Counted from the first letter of the stretch, positions 1 to 10,994 are shown. The stretch is DNA of 64,000 nucleotides from Ignavibacteria bacterium (GCA_947459425.1 CANHDJ010000005.1:1-64000); one strand, 5' to 3'. Notes: generated from the sequence alone by a model not told the origin. Numbers and translations are program-made.

Positions 1-1
1 G

Positions 2-139
2 GAGCGGTGGAACAACACCCTTCGGCAACGAGTGGGGCGTTATGTCCGCAAAACCCTCTCGTTTTCCAAACGAGACTTTTGGCATCAGATTGTAACCGAA
101 ATGTTTATTATTACTTACAATCTCTCATGTATTACTTGA
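2..139 (+). mobile_element. C-terminal fragment of an IS1-family (InsB-like) transposase, truncated by the window edge
   Basis: Frame 2 reads ERWNNTLRQRVGRYVRKTLSFSKRDFWHQIVTEMFIITYNLSCIT*, matching the IS1 C-terminal pattern (N-LRQ--R--RK-LSFSK). The ORF-track call 7..255 is a different frame. Confidence 0.65.
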
Positions 140-179
140 CCACTACCGTTTTTTATTGTCATAACAGGAGGAACACACC

Positions 180-584
180 ATGGGACGCAAGATTTTATCA
201 GTATTGGCAGGTCTTATTGCTGCAATGGCGACATTTTTCATTGTTGAGCAGTTAGGACATTCCATCTACCCGGCACCCGCAGGGCTTAATTTCGAGGACG
301 CGGCAGCAGTGAAGGCGTTTATGGACAACCGACCAATAGGGGCGTATTTGCTTGTTCTTGGCGGATGGCTGCTTGGAACGTTGGAAGCGGGCTTTATTGC
401 ACAAAAAATCTCGCGTGAGACCGCTAACACCATCCCGTTTATTCTGGGAGGCATTTTAACGGCTTCGGCGGCACTTAATTTCTTTCTCTTGCCGCATCCC
501 GTCTGGTTCGTGATTGTTGGCATTATCGTCTTTGTTCCCATGGCTCTTGTGGGTTGGAAACTTTCCCAACGCTTTGGCTCATAA
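180..584 (+). CDS. small membrane protein, about 4 TM segments
   Basis: ATG preceded by AGGAGG; hydrophobic segments throughout the 134 aa protein. Confidence 0.75.
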   Translation: MGRKILSVLAGLIAAMATFFIVEQLGHSIYPAPAGLNFEDAAAVKAFMDNRPIGAYLLVLGGWLLGTLEAGFIAQKISRETANTIPFILGGILTASAALNFFLLPHPVWFVIVGIIVFVPMALVGWKLSQRFGS

Positions 585-673
585 TCTTGTCATTTTTTGC
601 TTACTCTAAAACTCAACATTCAAAATTCAACACTATCTCATAACCCAGTATTTGCGCCCATTTCACCGCTATT

Positions 674-1906
674 ATGAAATCATCCCCCAGTACCAATCTT
701 GAATCGCTTCTGGCAAGTGCACAAAAGCAGGAACGGCGTATCGTCGGGCTTATGAGCGGTACGTCGCTTGATGGTCTAGATATTGCGCTTTGCCGCATCT
801 CTGGCTCTGGCGGCGAGACAAACGTTGTGGTGGAGCGCTTTAGAACCGTTTCCTACTCCGACGATATTAAAAATGCAATTCGCAGTGTTTTTGCCAAAGA
901 GCAGGTTGATTTTCAGTACCTTACGCTGCTTAACGCATGGATAGGGCGCTTGCATGGCGGTATGGTCGCCGAGAGCCTTCGGGCGTGGGATATTGACCCC
1001 GACGAGATAGATTGCATCGCCAGTCATGGGCAAACCGTCCTGCACGCGCCGCGCTCACTGCATAAAAAGTACGATTTTCCCGAAGGCGGATTCCCGAATG
1101 CAACGCTTCAAATCGGCGATGGCGACCATGTTGCCGTATCCTCCGGAATTATCACGTTGAGTGATTTTCGCCAAAAACACGTTGCCGCAGGTGGTGAAGG
1201 CGCTCCGCTAGCGGTGTATGGGGATTATTTCATGTTTTCTCAGCAAGGCGAAAACCGAATCATGCTCAATTTGGGCGGTATTGCGAATTTCACTTATCTG
1301 CCCGCAACGCTTGATGCGGGAGCGATTTTCACCACCGACACCGGTCCCGGAAACACAATGCTGGACGCTTACGCACGGCGAATGTACGGCAAAGCCTTCG
1401 ATAGCAACGGTTCTATCGCATTAGCAGGGCGCTCAAGTGAACGACTATTGGCGGCACTTAAAAATCATCCTTTTTTCGATGCGCCTTTTCCGAAAACAAC
1501 CGGACCGGAACTCTTCAACATGGCGTATTTAGACGGGGTTGCCGCCGATCACCGTGTTTTTCTCAGCGCTATGCCCGCAGAAGATGTCATGGCAACGCTT
1601 GTGCGCTTTTCGGCAGAAACGGTTGCCGATGCTGTTAAACGCTCGTTTCCTTCGGGTAACGAAAAATTCCGTGTCTATATGAGCGGTGGCGGGGCGCACA
1701 ATCCAGCATTAGTGGCGGCTCTCAAGGAATGTTTGCCCGATGCTCAATTCGGCACGACAGACGAACTTGGCATTGCGGGTGATGCCAAAGAAGCGGTACT
1801 GTTTGCGGTTTTGGCAAATGAAACACTCTGCGGCGGGCGCACCTATTTCGGCGACCGTCAGGGCGTACCAACGGTTTCGATGGGCAAAATCTCGTTTCCC
1901 GAATAA
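674..1906 (+). CDS. anmK: anhydro-N-acetylmuramic acid kinase
   Basis: GLMSGTSLDGLDIALCRI, SHGQTVLHAP, NLGGIANFTYLP, DTGPGNTMLDA motifs. Confidence 0.95.
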   Translation: MKSSPSTNLESLLASAQKQERRIVGLMSGTSLDGLDIALCRISGSGGETNVVVERFRTVSYSDDIKNAIRSVFAKEQVDFQYLTLLNAWIGRLHGGMVAESLRAWDIDPDEIDCIASHGQTVLHAPRSLHKKYDFPEGGFPNATLQIGDGDHVAVSSGIITLSDFRQKHVAAGGEGAPLAVYGDYFMFSQQGENRIMLNLGGIANFTYLPATLDAGAIFTTDTGPGNTMLDAYARRMYGKAFDSNGSIALAGRSSERLLAALKNHPFFDAPFPKTTGPELFNMAYLDGVAADHRVFLSAMPAEDVMATLVRFSAETVADAVKRSFPSGNEKFRVYMSGGGAHNPALVAALKECLPDAQFGTTDELGIAGDAKEAVLFAVLANETLCGGRTYFGDRQGVPTVSMGKISFPE

Positions 1907-1930
1907 AAGACTCTGAAGAAAAGGACAATT

Positions 1931-4075
1931 ATGCAACGACGTATTCTCACCATTGCTTTGAATTTATGCGTGCTGGCGCTGTTCCCCGTTCTGATGTCGG
2001 CAAAAGCATCGTTCTCGGATTCTACCGCAACGCAAAATGCCCCCGACGAGCGTATGGATGCGAGAGCGGGGATATTTCTCGGTGGCAATTTGAATCGCCC
2101 ACGAGTGAATTTCTACGAAATTCCGGGCTTGGAGGGCAATAAAACGGCGTTTACCGAAGGAATTGGCTTCGGTCCTCATGCGGGCTTCATCGGTGAATTG
2201 CCGATATTTCCTTGGTTGCATCTGGATGCACGGGCAAGCATTTTTCAACAATACCAGACCTTGCGCTCAGAGCCGGAAATTATTCCCGTCGGTTCGCTTG
2301 ACGGCAATGCCGACGTTGGGCAAGTTCAGCGTTTACTGGAAGCGCGGCTGGCAACGGCAGGTTTACAGCTTTTTCTGGGCATTTCGCCCGTACAGAACTT
2401 GAATATTTTTCTAGGGGCGCGGGGCGATCTTTTTTTTGAAAAGCGCTATTCGCAGGTGGAATCGCTCTTAGAGCCGAATTATGGGCGCTTTGCCGATGGA
2501 CTGCCGAATGAGCAGTTTCGCAAGCGCAACCCGCAATCGGGCGTACTTCCTAGCGTTCGGGCGCTCGGCGTGGCAAATTTGAGTATTGCGCTCATGGGCG
2601 GAATTGGCTACGAACTTCCCGTCAATGCCGCACAATCACTGACGATTGCCCCTGAAGTTTTTGTTTCGCGTGGGCTGACGAATGTTATTTCGGCGCAAGA
2701 TGTGACAGGGCGCGATATTGTCTGGCAAATTGATAATCTTCATGCAAGCCTCGCTTTTCGCTGGTATCCAGCCCGCGCAGCTCGCTTCAATGCCGAGGCG
2801 TACCAACTCAAAAAACTCCAAACCCTCGAAAAAGAAATTGCTCAAGAGCGTAAGAAAATCCAGACAGAATTGCAAGAATTGCGAACATCAGGGATTTCGG
2901 TCAAGCTGGCAGAAGTCAAAGCTGTTTTGCAAGACGGCAAACAGACCATCACGAATCCAACGCTGCGCGTCGAGGAATTTCGCGCCTCCAAGCAACAACA
3001 GCTTTTGCCGTGCATCTTTTTTAATGAAAATTCGTCGGTTATCCCGGGACGCTACAAACGCTTGACGGCAAATGAGCGCCTCAATTTTCGGATAGAATCG
3101 CTGGAGAAAGCCAAGCCACTAGAAATATATTACACGATACTCAACATCATTGGAAAGCGCATGGAATCGAATCCTGCGGCGGTTATTTTTCTGACGGGTT
3201 GCAATAGCAATATCGGTACGGAACAAGGCAACCAGCGCCTCTCCGAACAACGTGCGCAAACGGTGAGTGATTATCTGCAAGATGTTTGGAAAATTCCTTC
3301 TAAACGCATTGTTGTTCAAAAACGCGATTTGCCGGAAAAACCCTCGCAAACCTCATCAACACTGAATGCCGAAGAAGCGCAAGCCGAAAATCGCCGCGTT
3401 GATATGAGCAGCACCACGCCGGAAATCTTTGCGCCTATTGTCTTGGAAACGGTACAACTCACCGTTAATCCGCCGACCTTAGTGCTGGGATTGAGTATTA
3501 TTGCCGGTTCGGGCTTAAAACAATGGTCGTTGGAGATAAGCAGTTTCGAGGGGCGGGAAGAGCGCATCCTTCATTCCTTCGTCGGCGGCAACACCTATCC
3601 GCAGCAATATACGTGGAATCTTGATGCCGACCAGCGCAATATTCCTTCTGCTCCGGGCAGTATGGACATTCATTTGGACATGACGGACGTGGATAACCGC
3701 GATGCCGAATCGCCGATTGTTTCTGTTCCGGTGGAAGTTATCAAATACGCCGACAAAAAGCGTAATAAAGCGCCCGACAAGCGCATCAGCACCTATCTTC
3801 TCGGCTTTTTCGAGAATGATTCTCAGTCAGATGCTCTTTTGCAACGCATCAAAACACAACTCACTCCCCAAGCAAGTGTTGCGTTGGATTCGTATTCCGG
3901 CGCAGCACAAATGCAAGTGTTCACGCAGAAACTCGGCGTTCAAAATATCCGCTCTACTTTCTCGAAAGAGGCACAAGACCGCACCTTGAGTTTGCTCAAA
4001 TTCGATACCTCCGTGCCGGAAGGACGCTTTCACAACCGCGCAGTCCGCGTGGAAGTACAAGAAGCGGTGCAGTAA
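1931..4075 (+). CDS. OmpA-family outer membrane protein with a large N-terminal barrel-like region and an additional C-terminal region
   Basis: Signal peptide; OmpA-like block [32 protein letters not shown]...AENRRVDM. Confidence 0.8.
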   Translation: MQRRILTIALNLCVLALFPVLMSAKASFSDSTATQNAPDERMDARAGIFLGGNLNRPRVNFYEIPGLEGNKTAFTEGIGFGPHAGFIGELPIFPWLHLDARASIFQQYQTLRSEPEIIPVGSLDGNADVGQVQRLLEARLATAGLQLFLGISPVQNLNIFLGARGDLFFEKRYSQVESLLEPNYGRFADGLPNEQFRKRNPQSGVLPSVRALGVANLSIALMGGIGYELPVNAAQSLTIAPEVFVSRGLTNVISAQDVTGRDIVWQIDNLHASLAFRWYPARAARFNAEAYQLKKLQTLEKEIAQERKKIQTELQELRTSGISVKLAEVKAVLQDGKQTITNPTLRVEEFRASKQQQLLPCIFFNENSSVIPGRYKRLTANERLNFRIESLEKAKPLEIYYTILNIIGKRMESNPAAVIFLTGCNSNIGTEQGNQRLSEQRAQTVSDYLQDVWKIPSKRIVVQKRDLPEKPSQTSSTLNAEEAQAENRRVDMSSTTPEIFAPIVLETVQLTVNPPTLVLGLSIIAGSGLKQWSLEISSFEGREERILHSFVGGNTYPQQYTWNLDADQRNIPSAPGSMDIHLDMTDVDNRDAESPIVSVPVEVIKYADKKRNKAPDKRISTYLLGFFENDSQSDALLQRIKTQLTPQASVALDSYSGAAQMQVFTQKLGVQNIRSTFSKEAQDRTLSLLKFDTSVPEGRFHNRAVRVEVQEAVQ

Positions 4076-4130
4076 GGCACAAGTATTTTATAGTTACCTT
4101 GTTTTTTTGAACAATTATTTCCCTACAACC

Positions 4131-4451
4131 ATGATCGTAACAACAACAGGAGAAATCCAAGGCTACCGTATCAAACGCTATTTGGGCGTGGTAACAGGCG
4201 AGGCAATCGTCGGCGCAAATATGTTCAAAGATATGCTTGCCGGAGTACGCGACATTGTTGGCGGGCGCTCCGGTTCGTATGAGAATGAACTCCGCAAAGC
4301 ACGGGAAATCGCCTTCCAAGAGATGGAAGATATTGCGATTCAACTTGGCGCAAATGCCGTCGTTGGCGTAGATTTGGACTACGAAGTTCTAGGGCAAAAC
4401 AACGGAATGCTGATGGTCAGCGTCAACGGCACTGCCGTTATTATTGAGTAA
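4131..4451 (+). CDS. YbjQ/UPF0145 family heavy-metal-binding-domain protein
   Basis: [34 protein letters not shown]...[16 protein letters not shown] is typical of the family; the 4107 start in the track is TTG, ATG at 4131 is preferred. Confidence 0.85.
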   Translation: MIVTTTGEIQGYRIKRYLGVVTGEAIVGANMFKDMLAGVRDIVGGRSGSYENELRKAREIAFQEMEDIAIQLGANAVVGVDLDYEVLGQNNGMLMVSVNGTAVIIE

Positions 4452-4455
4452 CACG

Positions 4456-4971
4456 ATGACACCACCCCGTCAAACTTCGGTCACACCAACATCCTCGCCG
4501 ATAATTTCCGACCAACTCCAGCCCGTGCGCCGCATTGCGCGTGTGCTGGACGACCTTATTCGTATTCCGGGAACAAACATTGGGATAGGCATTGACCCTT
4601 TGCTGAATCTCATTCCGGTTGCTGGTGATGCCGCAGGAACTGTTATGAGCGCATATCTGCTCGTAACTGCCGTTAAAATGGGCGTTCCGAAGCGGATTTT
4701 GGCGCGAATGGTTCTGAATATCAGCATTGATGCTCTTGTTGGGGTAATTCCATTCGTGGGGCAGGCGTTTGATTTTATTTGGAAGGCGAACAACAAAAAT
4801 ATGGTTCTTTTGGAGCGCTACGCAACCAACCCTTCGGGAACAGCAAAATCAAGCGGCATAGCGGTTATGGTGATTCTGGTGTCGTTGGTGCTTGTGCTTG
4901 TCGGCACTCTTGCTTTTGCGTATTGGCTACTCACGCTGCTGTCGTCGTGGCTGAATCTGCCGCTCTGGTAG
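4456..4971 (+). CDS. DUF4112-type membrane protein
   Basis: RIPGTNIGIGIDPLLNLIPVAGDAAGTVMSAYL...MVLNISIDALVGVIPFVGQAFDFIWKAN. Confidence 0.8.
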   Translation: MTPPRQTSVTPTSSPIISDQLQPVRRIARVLDDLIRIPGTNIGIGIDPLLNLIPVAGDAAGTVMSAYLLVTAVKMGVPKRILARMVLNISIDALVGVIPFVGQAFDFIWKANNKNMVLLERYATNPSGTAKSSGIAVMVILVSLVLVLVGTLAFAYWLLTLLSSWLNLPLW

Positions 4972-4984
4972 AAGAAAACAACCG

Positions 4985-5033
4985 TATAGAAAAAAGCCTG
5001 TCAGCTATCGTAACTGACAGGCTTTTTTCTATA
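4985..5033. terminator. bidirectional Rho-independent terminator between convergent genes
   Basis: 20 bp inverted repeat TATAGAAAAAAGCCTGTCAG / CTGACAGGCTTTTTTCTATA with a 9 nt loop. Confidence 0.9.
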
Positions 5034-5046
5034 ATAGTTGTTCCGA

Positions 5047-5934
5047 TTATATTTCCGCAACGGCGCGTTCAATCAAACGGCGACCAACGGTCTGAACGCC
5101 TGTGTAATCGAAGTAATTCGTCGTTGCATCCAAAAAGCCCGCAACATAATCCAGTTTATCATCCGAAACTTCGATGAAGTTCTTCAAACTGCTGACAACA
5201 CCTTCTGGCGTGATATTTTTGGACGAAACAAAATTGCCCATCCAGCCTTTGATGCTGTTGAATCCTTGCTGCACAAATCCTAACTGCCCGCCAACGTCAC
5301 CACCCGGAATCATGGACGAAACAGCGCTGAATGCAGGGTTTTTGCTGAGGTCATCGGGAACTAAGCCGGAAATAAACTCTTCCATTTTGCGCAAGAAATC
5401 CGGTCCGAGTGGAATAAGCCCGTCGAAGCAAGTCAAAGCCGCCAAACGCATGATGGATTCTTTACCATAATCGCCCACAGCGCCCATAAATTCTGCTACG
5501 CCGTCGCCGGGAATACCGTTGATTTTGGCGTAGGCAATAATTTCAGCCGCAACTTTGATAGAAAAATCAATCGCTTGCGCTTTGTCGGCTTTGGGCGTGA
5601 TTTTCTCAAGAAAACTCAAGAAAGAAACGCTTTCGCCGATTTTGTTCGCTAATGCTGCTGCACCAAGTTTGCCGCCGATACTGTTGGCAGTCTGGTAGAG
5701 CCAGACGGCGCGTTGGTAGCCTTCTGCGGGGTCGTTGTAGAGCGTGATAGCGCGTTCGCCGATTTGCTGTACCATTCCGGGATCGCTTTCGCCCGTCACC
5801 AGCGTAATCATGCTGTCAAAGCTGGTAATATTTTGCCATTCGCCCGGAACGATGTAATCAAGCGCCCGGAGCGACATAACCGTTGCGCCGCTTTGGGGCA
5901 ACTCATTGATAAGTTCAAAAATAGGTTTGCTCAT
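5047..5934 (-). CDS. hypothetical protein, 295 aa
   Basis: Long ORF between a convergent terminator and the next gene; no family recognised. Confidence 0.75.
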   Translation of the reverse strand: MSKPIFELINELPQSGATVMSLRALDYIVPGEWQNITSFDSMITLVTGESDPGMVQQIGERAITLYNDPAEGYQRAVWLYQTANSIGGKLGAAALANKIGESVSFLSFLEKITPKADKAQAIDFSIKVAAEIIAYAKINGIPGDGVAEFMGAVGDYGKESIMRLAALTCFDGLIPLGPDFLRKMEEFISGLVPDDLSKNPAFSAVSSMIPGGDVGGQLGFVQQGFNSIKGWMGNFVSSKNITPEGVVSSLKNFIEVSDDKLDYVAGFLDATTNYFDYTGVQTVGRRLIERAVAEI

Positions 5935-5988
5935 CGTAATTGGTAGTGTTTGAATATGGAAGAGAAATGAATTGTGTGATGTGGCAGA

Positions 5989-6513
5989 TTATTTCATTGC
6001 CGCCAAGCCTGCCAAATTGACCTTATTGAGCCATTCTTCGCGGTTTGCTTTGGTAAAGGATACGTCGCGGGAAAGCACTTTTACTTGAAAGCGCCCGCCG
6101 ACAAGCACTGCCGTTGCGGTGCTGCCTTGATCAACCGCCGGGAAGCCGCCAATTTTCTTGGTGGCAGTCTTGAATTTATCGGCTGCTTGGGGATTATTCG
6201 CAACATCGGAAATGGCAATCATGGCTAAGTCCTTGCCACCTTTTTTCAATTTATACTCTGCAAAGCCCGTCTTTTCTTGGCTGGCAATCATTTCAAAGCC
6301 CGATTCAGTTTTCGGAAAGAACTTGTTAAACGAACCGCCTTCTTCGGGCGTTGGCAGTGCGCCGGATTTTTGTGCTTCTTTTTTCGCTTCAATCGCCTCT
6401 TTGCTTTTTTTGTCTGCCTCCGACCAACGCGGGTCTTCTTTTTTTGAACACGCGGTCAGACTAAGGACAAAAGCGCATAAAAGCAGCGCTGTACGGAATA
6501 GGTATTTATTCAT
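5989..6513 (-). CDS. hypothetical lipoprotein
   Basis: MNKYLFRTALLLCAFVLSLTACSKKE lipobox; start moved from 6573 to the signal-peptide Met. Confidence 0.75.
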   Translation of the reverse strand: MNKYLFRTALLLCAFVLSLTACSKKEDPRWSEADKKSKEAIEAKKEAQKSGALPTPEEGGSFNKFFPKTESGFEMIASQEKTGFAEYKLKKGGKDLAMIAISDVANNPQAADKFKTATKKIGGFPAVDQGSTATAVLVGGRFQVKVLSRDVSFTKANREEWLNKVNLAGLAAMK

Positions 6514-6603
6514 GGAAGGATAGAAAGGGGGTGGAAGAATACTATTTTTACCAAAGCGTCGCAATCTACACAATGCCTTTTGGACAGCAAAGTTTTTTTC
6601 TGT

Positions 6604-7206
6604 TTACGTGCTTTGGTAAGCAGCAAAGAGGGTGGCAAAGTGTTGAAGCGCCCGCCCGCGATGGCTGATGCGGTGCTTTTCAGCAGCGCCCATTTCGGCG
6701 AATGTTTGGTCGAATCCGTCGGGAATGAAGATGCAATCATAGCCGAAGCCACCCGCGCCACGCTCCGATTCTGTGATACGCCCTTCGCAGACACCCTCAG
6801 CAAAGGCAACCCGCAAATCGTCGTGATAGCAAATCACTGCACGGAAGCGGGCTGTACGCTGCTCCGGCGGCACACCCTTGAGCGCCGAGAGCAGTTTTGT
6901 GCGGTTTTCGGCGTAACTGGCATTTTCTCCCGCATACCGCCCCGTGTACACGCCGGGCGCACCGCCAAGAGCATCCACTTCCAAACCCGAATCATCAGCA
7001 ACGCAGGTGTGGTGCGTTGCAGCGAATATTGCCACTGCTTTGATATACGCATTTTCTTCCAATGTTGAGCCTGTTTCTACTATTTTTGTCGGGAAGGCTG
7101 AAATGGCACTTGGGAGGAGAATTGTTGCCAAATTTTCCGCTTGGAGAATATCCTGCATTTCCTGTGCTTTGTCGGGATTGTTCGAGCCTATCAGCAGTGT
7201 TATCAT
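6604..7206 (-). CDS. rdgB: non-canonical purine NTP pyrophosphatase (RdgB/HAM1 family)
   Basis: LLIGSNNPDKAQEMQDIL, VADDSGLEVDALGGAPGVYTGRYAG, GFGYDCIFIPDGFDQTFAEM; start moved to 7206. Confidence 0.92.
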   Translation of the reverse strand: MITLLIGSNNPDKAQEMQDILQAENLATILLPSAISAFPTKIVETGSTLEENAYIKAVAIFAATHHTCVADDSGLEVDALGGAPGVYTGRYAGENASYAENRTKLLSALKGVPPEQRTARFRAVICYHDDLRVAFAEGVCEGRITESERGAGGFGYDCIFIPDGFDQTFAEMGAAEKHRISHRGRALQHFATLFAAYQST

Positions 7207-7351
7207 GGTATTACAAGATTGCAAAAATTTCGTGAAAGTTAAAGAAGACATACTGAGAATGGTCAGAAGGTTGCATATCCAGCACCCGCCCGACGGCAGC
7301 GTACTTGCACTCTTCAGCCGCCGGACGGGAAGATGTTTTCGACCTTCTTCA

Positions 7352-9019
7352 CTATATTGACGAGTCTTTATCGACGGTTTCGGCATCAATCACGGCGACA
7401 ATGTGTGCCGTTGCGCCTTCTTGCGCATTCCCCACCGCGACAATCTGCCGCATTTGCCGCGACAACGCCTCAAAACCGACCTTTGCAACAAAGTACAAAT
7501 ACGGCAATGTGCGTTCCTGCAATCCACCATCGGGATACAGCAACGACGAGGCTTTGCGGGCTTTGCTGAGAGTGGTTTCTTCCAGCCGTTTTTGTGCTTT
7601 GCGCACTTTTGCTTCGAGGTCGCTCACGCCTTGCAAGGCTTGATTTTTCATGCGGTCGGCGCTTGGAGCAAGCGTTGGGTCGAGGTCGGCGATGTGGGGC
7701 TGCACATTGGCAAATGCTTGTTCGATAGCGGCTTTTGCCGCGTCCAGTGCCGCCGCCAAGGGCTTATTTTCCTGCTCTTGCATGATGGATTTTTCTACGT
7801 CCTCGTATCGGCGCATGAAAAACGACGGTTCGACCTTGAGTTTGGCACAAAGCTGTTCTGTGCGAGAATCCATCAGCGTTGCGGAATGCCGCGCCAGTGT
7901 TGCCGACTGTTCCACGCCAAAGATTGGGTACAGTTCCTGAATTTGCGCCAAATACGCAATTTCGCCCGGACCGCCAATGTATGCGGCATTCGGGAATATC
8001 GCATCTTGGACAATCGGGCGCAACAGCACCGATGGGCTGAAGCGATCCGGCTCGTTTGCCGCCAACGCGAGGAGTTCTGCTTTGGAAAAGATTATCTCAC
8101 CCGCTTGAAAACGATCGTTTCCTTCGGCAACATTGATTTTATGCCGTTTTCCGTCGGTATGAAGAAAAAGATTTACCGCCGAAGCCTGTGCCTGTCCGTG
8201 ATAGCCGCGCTCGGCAAGGAATGATGATGCTTGCGCAACAGTTTCCGCCGTCAAACCTGTATTTTCAAGTTCCTTCTGAACAACCTGCTTAAAAAGCCCG
8301 CGTTTGCGCAATTCTACTGCCGACACAAACAGAATGCCACTCGCGCCCAAGGTCGCTTGCAGAATCTGCACAAACGCCTTCACAACAGGTGTTCCGGGCG
8401 TATAAGCCGTGCGCAAAAGTTCGGCAACCTCATGGCTATATTCCGCATTTGGAAGCGCTTCAATAGCTTCATCAAGACTTGCCGTAATAGCGCCATCGTA
8501 GGCGGCATCTGCTGCCGCGACACGCTCCGGCATGAGATTCCATGCGGACTTCAGCGTGAGCGCGTCGCCCTGCTGATTCAGCATTCCAATTTTCGCAATT
8601 TCCTCAATATCATGGTCGTTGTCTTCAATCCAAAAAACGGGAACAAATTGTAAGCCTTTATGCGTGGAAGCGAGATTCTGTGCGGACTGCACGGCAGTCC
8701 ATGCTTTGAGCATCGTATAAAGCGCACCACCCAAATAACCGACTTGCTGACCCGTAATGACGGTGAGACTGGTTTCGGCAGCAAGGCTTTCGAGTTGCTC
8801 ACGCTGTTCCGCCGTTAGCTGAATCGAAGACATTGTTGCGGCAATAGCCTCAATAAACAAGGCACGGTGCGGTGCGGAAGCCGACCGCGCCGTAAGATTT
8901 GCTGTATCAGAAAAAAGTCGGGTATTCGCTTGAAACCGTGAGTGAATATGCTCTTTTTGGTTGATAAAATCCGTAAAGAGCGCAGAAAACCCCAGTGAAG
9001 GAAAAGAAAGTGTAGTCAT
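7352..9019 (-). CDS. bshC: bacillithiol biosynthesis cysteine-adding enzyme BshC
   Basis: VITGQQVGYLGGALYTMLKAWTA, FVPVFWIEDNDHDIEEI; ATG at 9019. Confidence 0.9.
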   Translation of the reverse strand: MTTLSFPSLGFSALFTDFINQKEHIHSRFQANTRLFSDTANLTARSASAPHRALFIEAIAATMSSIQLTAEQREQLESLAAETSLTVITGQQVGYLGGALYTMLKAWTAVQSAQNLASTHKGLQFVPVFWIEDNDHDIEEIAKIGMLNQQGDALTLKSAWNLMPERVAAADAAYDGAITASLDEAIEALPNAEYSHEVAELLRTAYTPGTPVVKAFVQILQATLGASGILFVSAVELRKRGLFKQVVQKELENTGLTAETVAQASSFLAERGYHGQAQASAVNLFLHTDGKRHKINVAEGNDRFQAGEIIFSKAELLALAANEPDRFSPSVLLRPIVQDAIFPNAAYIGGPGEIAYLAQIQELYPIFGVEQSATLARHSATLMDSRTEQLCAKLKVEPSFFMRRYEDVEKSIMQEQENKPLAAALDAAKAAIEQAFANVQPHIADLDPTLAPSADRMKNQALQGVSDLEAKVRKAQKRLEETTLSKARKASSLLYPDGGLQERTLPYLYFVAKVGFEALSRQMRQIVAVGNAQEGATAHIVAVIDAETVDKDSSI

Positions 9020-9160
9020 AAAGCGGGAAGCAAGAAGTGGAAAGATGGTATGCAAAAAGGTTTGCGCTCAAGAAAGACGCAAGTATGCGCTGCTATGTTG
9101 CAAGGACGCGGTAAAAATACGCACAAATTTGGTGACTACAGCCAAAAAGGTTTTGCCCTT

Positions 9161-9197
9161 TTTGATGTAGCCCGCTCAAACGCAGGGCTACATCAAA
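9161..9197. terminator. stem-loop downstream of the M3 peptidase gene (terminator-like, no strong U tract)
   Basis: TTTGATGTAGCCC-11 nt-GGGCTACATCAAA perfect 13 bp stem. Confidence 0.5.
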
Positions 9198-9217
9198 GTT
9201 CTTCGTTGGGCATCATA

Positions 9218-10933
9218 TCAAACAGCTTGCGCATCCAGCCACGATGAGGCTTCGGCGACAATCCCCGTCATTGTGGAGCGCTCAAACGGTGAATCCAAAT
9301 GCGCTGCACGAACAATCTCCAAAAACGGCATACTTCCGCCAATCCGACAGATGGCGATATAATCCTGAAGAGCGCTTGCATCCTTGTTTTGATGGCGCTT
9401 CCAGAACTGCAAAGCACATAATTGTGCCAAGGCATAGTCAATGTAGTAAAATGGGTAAAGATAGACGTGCAGTTGTGTTTGCCAAAGTGCGCCGGACTCG
9501 TTAAATGGCGCATTGGCATACTGCCGCCAAGGAAGGTAGGTCGATTCCATTCGCTTCCACTCTGCTTTGCGCTCGGCGGGCGTGGCTTCTGGGTTGGTGT
9601 AAATCCAGTGCTGAAATTCGTCAATCGCACAAGCATACGGCAAGAAAGTGACGGCTTCTTCAAGATGGGAATAGCGAAATTGCGGGGTTTTTTCACCAAA
9701 AAATTTCTCCATCCAATCCCACGTCAAAAACTCCATGCTCATGGAGTGAATTTCACACGCTTCCATCGTGGGCCAATAATAATCCAACAACGTTTGTTCA
9801 CGGCTGCTGCAATAGACTTGGAAGGCGTGTCCCGCCTCGTGAGTCAGTACACGAATATCGTCTGCTGTACCGTTGAAATTGGAGAAAATAAACGGCACAC
9901 CAAATGCCGGAAAATTCGTGCAATAGCCGCCCCGCGCCTTATTCGGACGGGTGGTCAAGTCCATATAGCCGCCTTCAATCATCATGGCAAAAAATTTGCC
10001 CGTTTCGGGATGTAACTCATTGTACATCTTTTGCGCATCAGCAATGATGCCGTCTTCCGGCGCAGAAGGTTGGGGATTGCCGTTGGGGAAATTCAAGGCT
10101 TCATCAAACGAGTAAAAATCCGACAAGCCGCTTAAACCCAAGCGTTTTGCCTGTTTTTCGTGTTGCTTCAGCGCTAGTGGCACAACAACATCCCGCACCG
10201 CAGCACGGAATTTTGCTACGTCTGCCGCACCATATTCAATGCGCCCCATCTGCATATACCGATATTCCACAAAGTTTGCGAAGCCCGTTTTTTGAGCAAT
10301 TTCATGGCGAAGTTTGACAAAACGGTCAAAAAGCGTGTCCAGTGTATCGGCAATCGCCGTCAGCGCTTGCTGCTGCGCCTCCGAGGCCTCGCGGCGCGTT
10401 GTGCGGTCGGGGTCTTCGGCAAATTTGCGAATACCGGAAAGATTGTATTTTTCGCCGCGAAAGGGAATTTCTAATTCTGCCAGAAGCGCCGTGTATTCTT
10501 GCCCGGCGTTGGCTTCGTCCACGAGCAGAGGCTTGATTGCGGGGACAAATGTTTTTGTGGCATCTTCCAACCGACGGAGAAAAAGCCCGCCATATTTTTG
10601 CTCAATAGCACTGCGGAATGGTGAGCGCAAAAGCCGCTTTGTGACTTCTTCGTTCCATTCCGTTACCGTCGGGCTGTTGTCGGTATAAAATTGCTTTTCG
10701 GCTTTGACCGCCTCGTCTTTGACGTTTTGCGTGAAGTGTGTCTCGGTGAGGTTTTCCATCGTTGTGTAGTTCGTGCGAAGCGCATTCCAGTCGTCAACAG
10801 CGCGTAAAACCTCGTCTGCGGAGACGGCAGCGTCAAGTTTTGCCCAAATCACGGCGAAATGCTCTTGAAGTGCCGTCAAATCAGGGCGTTGATAGGGTAA
10901 ATCGCTAAATTTTATGGTTGGTAATTGTGCCAT
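9218..10933 (-). CDS. M3-family oligoendopeptidase
   Basis: VLTHEAGHAFQVYCS zinc motif and overall M3 organisation; start moved to MAQLPTIKFSDLPYQ at 10933. Confidence 0.92.
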   Translation of the reverse strand: MAQLPTIKFSDLPYQRPDLTALQEHFAVIWAKLDAAVSADEVLRAVDDWNALRTNYTTMENLTETHFTQNVKDEAVKAEKQFYTDNSPTVTEWNEEVTKRLLRSPFRSAIEQKYGGLFLRRLEDATKTFVPAIKPLLVDEANAGQEYTALLAELEIPFRGEKYNLSGIRKFAEDPDRTTRREASEAQQQALTAIADTLDTLFDRFVKLRHEIAQKTGFANFVEYRYMQMGRIEYGAADVAKFRAAVRDVVVPLALKQHEKQAKRLGLSGLSDFYSFDEALNFPNGNPQPSAPEDGIIADAQKMYNELHPETGKFFAMMIEGGYMDLTTRPNKARGGYCTNFPAFGVPFIFSNFNGTADDIRVLTHEAGHAFQVYCSSREQTLLDYYWPTMEACEIHSMSMEFLTWDWMEKFFGEKTPQFRYSHLEEAVTFLPYACAIDEFQHWIYTNPEATPAERKAEWKRMESTYLPWRQYANAPFNESGALWQTQLHVYLYPFYYIDYALAQLCALQFWKRHQNKDASALQDYIAICRIGGSMPFLEIVRAAHLDSPFERSTMTGIVAEASSWLDAQAV

Positions 10934-10994
10934 AGTGTGAAGTGAAAATGAAAAAAGAGAACAGATGTCGCTACATTTCAATCGGAAATATCGC

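Noticed and set aside
7-255. ORF-track protein of 82 aa at the left edge
   Set aside because: Wrong frame over the IS1-like transposase tail; overlaps the start of a better-supported gene at 180.
9161-9197. Perfect 13 bp stem-loop considered as a repeat element or small RNA
   Set aside because: Only one copy noticed in the window, positioned immediately after a gene; most simply a terminator-like hairpin despite its weak U tract.
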